DNA from: Albifimbria verrucaria
Lineage: Eukaryota; Ascomycota; Sordariomycetes; Hypocreales; Stachybotryaceae
Length of the DNA stretch: 64,000 bases
Direction of reading: 5' to 3'
NCBI GenBank assembly: GCA_020081605.1
Contig: JAHREC010000062.1
Span: 1,922,001 to 1,986,000 of the forward strand
This document shows, piece by piece, positions 61,298 to 64,000 of this stretch. The notes under the pieces are model-generated. The model did not search any database, had not been told where the DNA came from, and was given only the letters and a program-made list of their open reading frames with translations. The position numbers and the translations under genes were made by a program. How positions within the stretch are numbered: position 1 is the first letter of the stretch; each line of letters starts with the position of its first letter.

Positions 61298-62670
61298 ATG
61301 TCTAGCCCAGATGTAGAGAAAGCTACGAAAGAGGGCCTCGAGAGCCCCCGAACGGACCATCAGCAACACAACCGCGCCGGCCCATCCAACCGACGACAAC
61401 TTCAACCCTCCCGATGGCGGTCTTCGCGCCTGGTTGCAGGTACTTGCCGCGGTGCTCATCAACGCCATGACATGGGGCTATCCGGGCAGTTTCGGCGTCT
61501 ACCAGCTACACTACGAGGAGACGACGGGTCTCCCTTCTGCCCAGATATCGTGGATCGGCTCTATCCAGGTCTTCCTTACTTTTGGTATCTGCACTGTCGG
61601 CGGGCGATTGTCCGATGCCGGGCTCGCGCGACACACGCTTGCCGCGGGCAGTTTCCTAAGCGTCTTCGGCACCTTCATGACCAGTCTGGCAACAGAGTAC
61701 TGGCAGATACTCTTGGCGCAGGGTGTGTGCACAGGCCTCGGCCTGGGGTTGGCTTTCATGCCGGCCGTGTCCGTCGCGAGCTCCTATTTCAAGAAGAAGA
61801 GGGCCTTTGCGCTGGCCGTGGCCGCCGTCGGCACCTCGGTCGGCAGCCTGGTGTTCCCCGCGACAGTGCAGTACCTGATCCCGCAAGTCGGTTTCCGCTG
61901 GGCGGTGCGATGTGCAGGCTTTGTGGCCCTGGTGATGACATTGCTTGCAAACGGATTGTTGAAGCCGTACGTTGCGCCCCGGCGGAGTGGCGCAATGATA
62001 GAATGGAATGCTTTCCGTGAACTGCCATACGCGTTCTTCGCACTCGGAGCGTTTCTGAACTTGTATGCGCTGTATTTTGGATTCTTCTATGTAAGCAGAG
62101 AAACTTGCGACCATGATGGACAGTGCATGTGGATAGAGGTGGCTAACCAAAATCCAGATTAACGCCTATGCTCGCAACGTCATTGGCTTCTCGTCTGTCG
62201 ATTCCGTAGTCCTGCTTCTCATCACGAATGCCATGGGAATTCCTATACGGCCCTTGGTAGGCTTTATAGCAGACCACTACCTTGGCCCAATCAACGTCTA
62301 CATCATCGCCAGTGGTTTGCTCAGCGCGACTGTATTTGGCTGGATGGGCGTCAAGGATCGGACAGGCATGTACGTCTTCAGCGTTTTCTTCGGCATTGCC
62401 AACGGTGCCAGTCAGGGTATGTTCATCGGATCACTGGCGAGTCTGACCAAGGACCCCCAGAAGATGGGCACCAGGTTCGGCATGGTTTGTACTATTTGCG
62501 CATTTGCGACGCTAGCTGGACCGCCAACAGCTGGTGCCATCATTGATAGTTCGGGCGGATCGTATACATGGGCTCAGGTTTGGGGCGGTGCAGTCATTGC
62601 CGGGGCAGTGACGGCGCTCACAGCGTGTCGTGTTGCTGCCACTGGATGGAAGTTGAAGGTTAAAATTTGA
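61298..62670 (+). CDS. Major facilitator superfamily transporter, monocarboxylate (MCT) type
   Basis: A 12-helix plasma-membrane-type transporter of about 435 residues, similar to fungal MCH/SLC16-like proteins. The pre-helix-1 hallmark NPPDGGLRAWLQVLAA is present, as is YPGSFGVYQLHYE. The loop 2-3 motif is GGRLSDAGLARHTL. Helix-5 region text includes GVCTGLGLGLAFMPAVSVAS followed by FKKKRAFALAVAAVGTSVG. Exon 1 is 61298-62090, the intron 62091-62157 and exon 2 62158-62670, joining FGFFY to INAYARNVIG. One frame break is at the C-run 61381-61383 (one extra or two missing). The N-terminus is hydrophilic. Substrate unknown; family members carry monocarboxylates, riboflavin and related compounds. 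It converges on kynurenine formamidase with 168 bp between them. Confidence 0.85.
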
Positions 62671-62838
62671 TACCACCATCTACACTTGTTTTAATATGTC
62701 TTTGATACGACCAGTTCCCACATTCCTAATAGAAGATAGAGCGCAACTGCGAAGAGAGCCTCTCCATAGGTATTTCGATTGGTTCATCGTCTGGGTTGAT
62801 GATTTGGACAACCCGAAGTGCTTTCAAGACACCCAGAA

Positions 62839-63794
62839 TCAAGACTGGTGTAGATGCGCAAGAGCCGTGATGATGAGGTTCGCAACTTCAGGACCCTTCT
62901 GCCAGCAGACATCATGATCGCCTGTAAGATCTTTCTTGACGGTCACAACCACGCCATCGTGGTTCAGCTTAGCAATCATGGCATCGATCTCGGGCTCATC
63001 CACGAGCGTGTCATCCGGAGACCATGCAAGGATGTTGCAAACTCTGTTCGTCCACTTCTCCTTGAAGTTGCCAGTGTAGGTAGCGGGGAGGCCTTTTCCC
63101 ATACTGCGGCATCAGGTCCAAAGGCTGAGCTGACAAAGTCCTCATACGGACCACCAAATCTTTTGACGAGGGCCACTATGTCGTATATTCCGGAGATGGC
63201 AACAATTGCCGCTGGCAATGGCACCTCAGGTGCCTGCACACCAGCAAGGGCGTCCTGACCCATGAGGAGTTGATACGAAAGGGTGGCACCGGCAGAGTGC
63301 CCTACGAGTATGTAGTTGCTGGACATGTGGTAGTGCTCTTCGAGGAAAGCCAGCGCGGAGCGAATATCCTGGATATGGTCTGGATGCCTCGCCCCTGAAC
63401 TCGGAAGCCGGAGTGGTGGCCGGGTCCTGTGGGAACGAAGAATGAGGCGATAGCCTGTAGTCAATACTGACATAACCTCTTACGGTTGATTCTGAGACCT
63501 GCCCAGAGGAAATTAAGGACTTGATGGACGGCACGAAACCATCAAGCAACTTCCGGGGATCTCGCCAGGCACCCCGTGTATATAGCTTTGCAACCAAAGT
63601 CAGTAGAGAAGAACCAAGTTAAAGGAAATGACCCGGCGGTCTCAGAAAGGAGATCTTTACATGATCCAGTGACCGCTTTGCTTTTGTGAAGGCGAATCAT
63701 ATTCCCAGATGCCCAAGCGTTGGAGGTGGTGTTGGCCATACGAACGGCACGTGTAAGTTAGGCCAGGAACCTCGGTGTCTGCAAGGCCCGACAT
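62839..63794 (-). CDS. Kynurenine formamidase (arylformamidase, BNA7 type)
   Basis: It hydrolyses N-formylkynurenine to kynurenine in tryptophan catabolism and de novo NAD synthesis. An alpha/beta hydrolase of about 294 residues. Exon 1 is 63794-63661, the intron 63660-63586 and exon 2 63585-62839. The family oxyanion motif HGGAWRDP is formed at the splice junction once one base is restored at 63572-63575. The nucleophile elbow is GHSAGATLSYQLL, the acid lies in AWSPDDTLVDEPEIDAM and the His in LTGDHDVCW. Further breaks are at 63392-63395 (two bases missing or one extra) and 63084-63087 (one C missing on the coding strand). The start at 63794 (MSGLADTEVPG) fits the family length; an upstream ATG at 63911 is in frame and could extend it by 39 residues. 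Confidence 0.88.
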
Positions 63795-64000
63795 GTTGCA
63801 CTGTATGTTAACAAACGGGTCGGACAATAGTCTCGAAGTGGCACTACCGTATATGCTGGGAAAGAAGGGATGACTTAGTGGGCGCGAGGAGCAAAGTTGG
63901 TTGAAGCGCAAATTATCCTCCGCTCTCCACCTTAACGTGGAAAGGCGGGGAGGCGCTTTTCTTCGGCGCCATGTGGAATTAGAAAGAATGAGCTACGGCC
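63795..64000. promoter_or_regulatory. Upstream region of kynurenine formamidase
   Basis: 206 bp to the right window edge, carrying the gene's promoter. Too short to assign elements. Confidence 0.3.

Noticed and set aside
61298..63794. Edge of a secondary-metabolite cluster
   Set aside because: No synthase, P450, oxidoreductase or pathway regulator stands next to the transporter. Formamidase is a primary-metabolism enzyme.

Overview
The window is nuclear DNA from a filamentous ascomycete (Pezizomycotina, most likely Sordariomycetes). The genes are split by short spliceosomal introns of about 50-130 bp with GTAAGT-like donors and CTAAC/CTGAC-like branch sites. The proteins are typical of such fungi (GT15 mannosyltransferase, two Zn2Cys6 regulators, a 2EXR/F-box-like protein, an EF-hand aspartate/glutamate carrier). 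GTACCT-rich, CT-rich intergenic DNA of this kind is common in that group. The species cannot be named from the sequence.

Layout. 1-13.3 kb is dense: QTRT2-type queuine tRNA-ribosyltransferase subunit (-), LCCL-domain membrane protein (+), an acyl-protein-thioesterase-like pseudoenzyme (+), a GCP5-like gamma-tubulin complex subunit (-), a GT15 mannosyltransferase (+) and a WDR83/MORG1-type WD40 protein (-). 14.0-16.9 kb is a large Zn2Cys6 regulator (-). 16.9-29.2 kb is a 12.3 kb stretch with no recognisable gene. 29.2-43.7 kb carries a PQ-loop protein (+), a nuclear-type protein with a duplicated helix-rich motif (+), methylenetetrahydrofolate reductase (-), mitochondrial leucyl-tRNA synthetase (+), a cystinosin-like PQ-loop transporter (-) and a 2EXR/F-box-like protein (+). 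44.3-51.0 kb has the aspartate/glutamate carrier (-) and a B-type cyclin (-). 51.0-56.9 kb is a 5.9 kb gene-free divergent spacer. 56.9-58.8 kb is a second Zn2Cys6 protein with its zinc cluster at the C-terminus (+). After 2.5 kb of spacer, an MFS monocarboxylate-type transporter (+) faces a kynurenine formamidase (-).

Functionally these are mostly unrelated housekeeping genes (translation, one-carbon metabolism, mitochondrial transport, cell cycle, microtubule nucleation, glycosylation, tryptophan catabolism), not an operon-like or biosynthetic cluster. No transposon, tRNA, rRNA or CRISPR array was recognised.

The strongest cross-cutting signal is technical. Thirteen of the sixteen genes are interrupted by one to six single-base frame breaks, nearly all at short homopolymers and nearly all of the missing-base kind. 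Each break resolves into a conserved protein, so the genes are very probably intact in the organism and the sequence carries uncorrected indel errors. Coordinates for broken genes give the full span; exon and break positions are in each entry.
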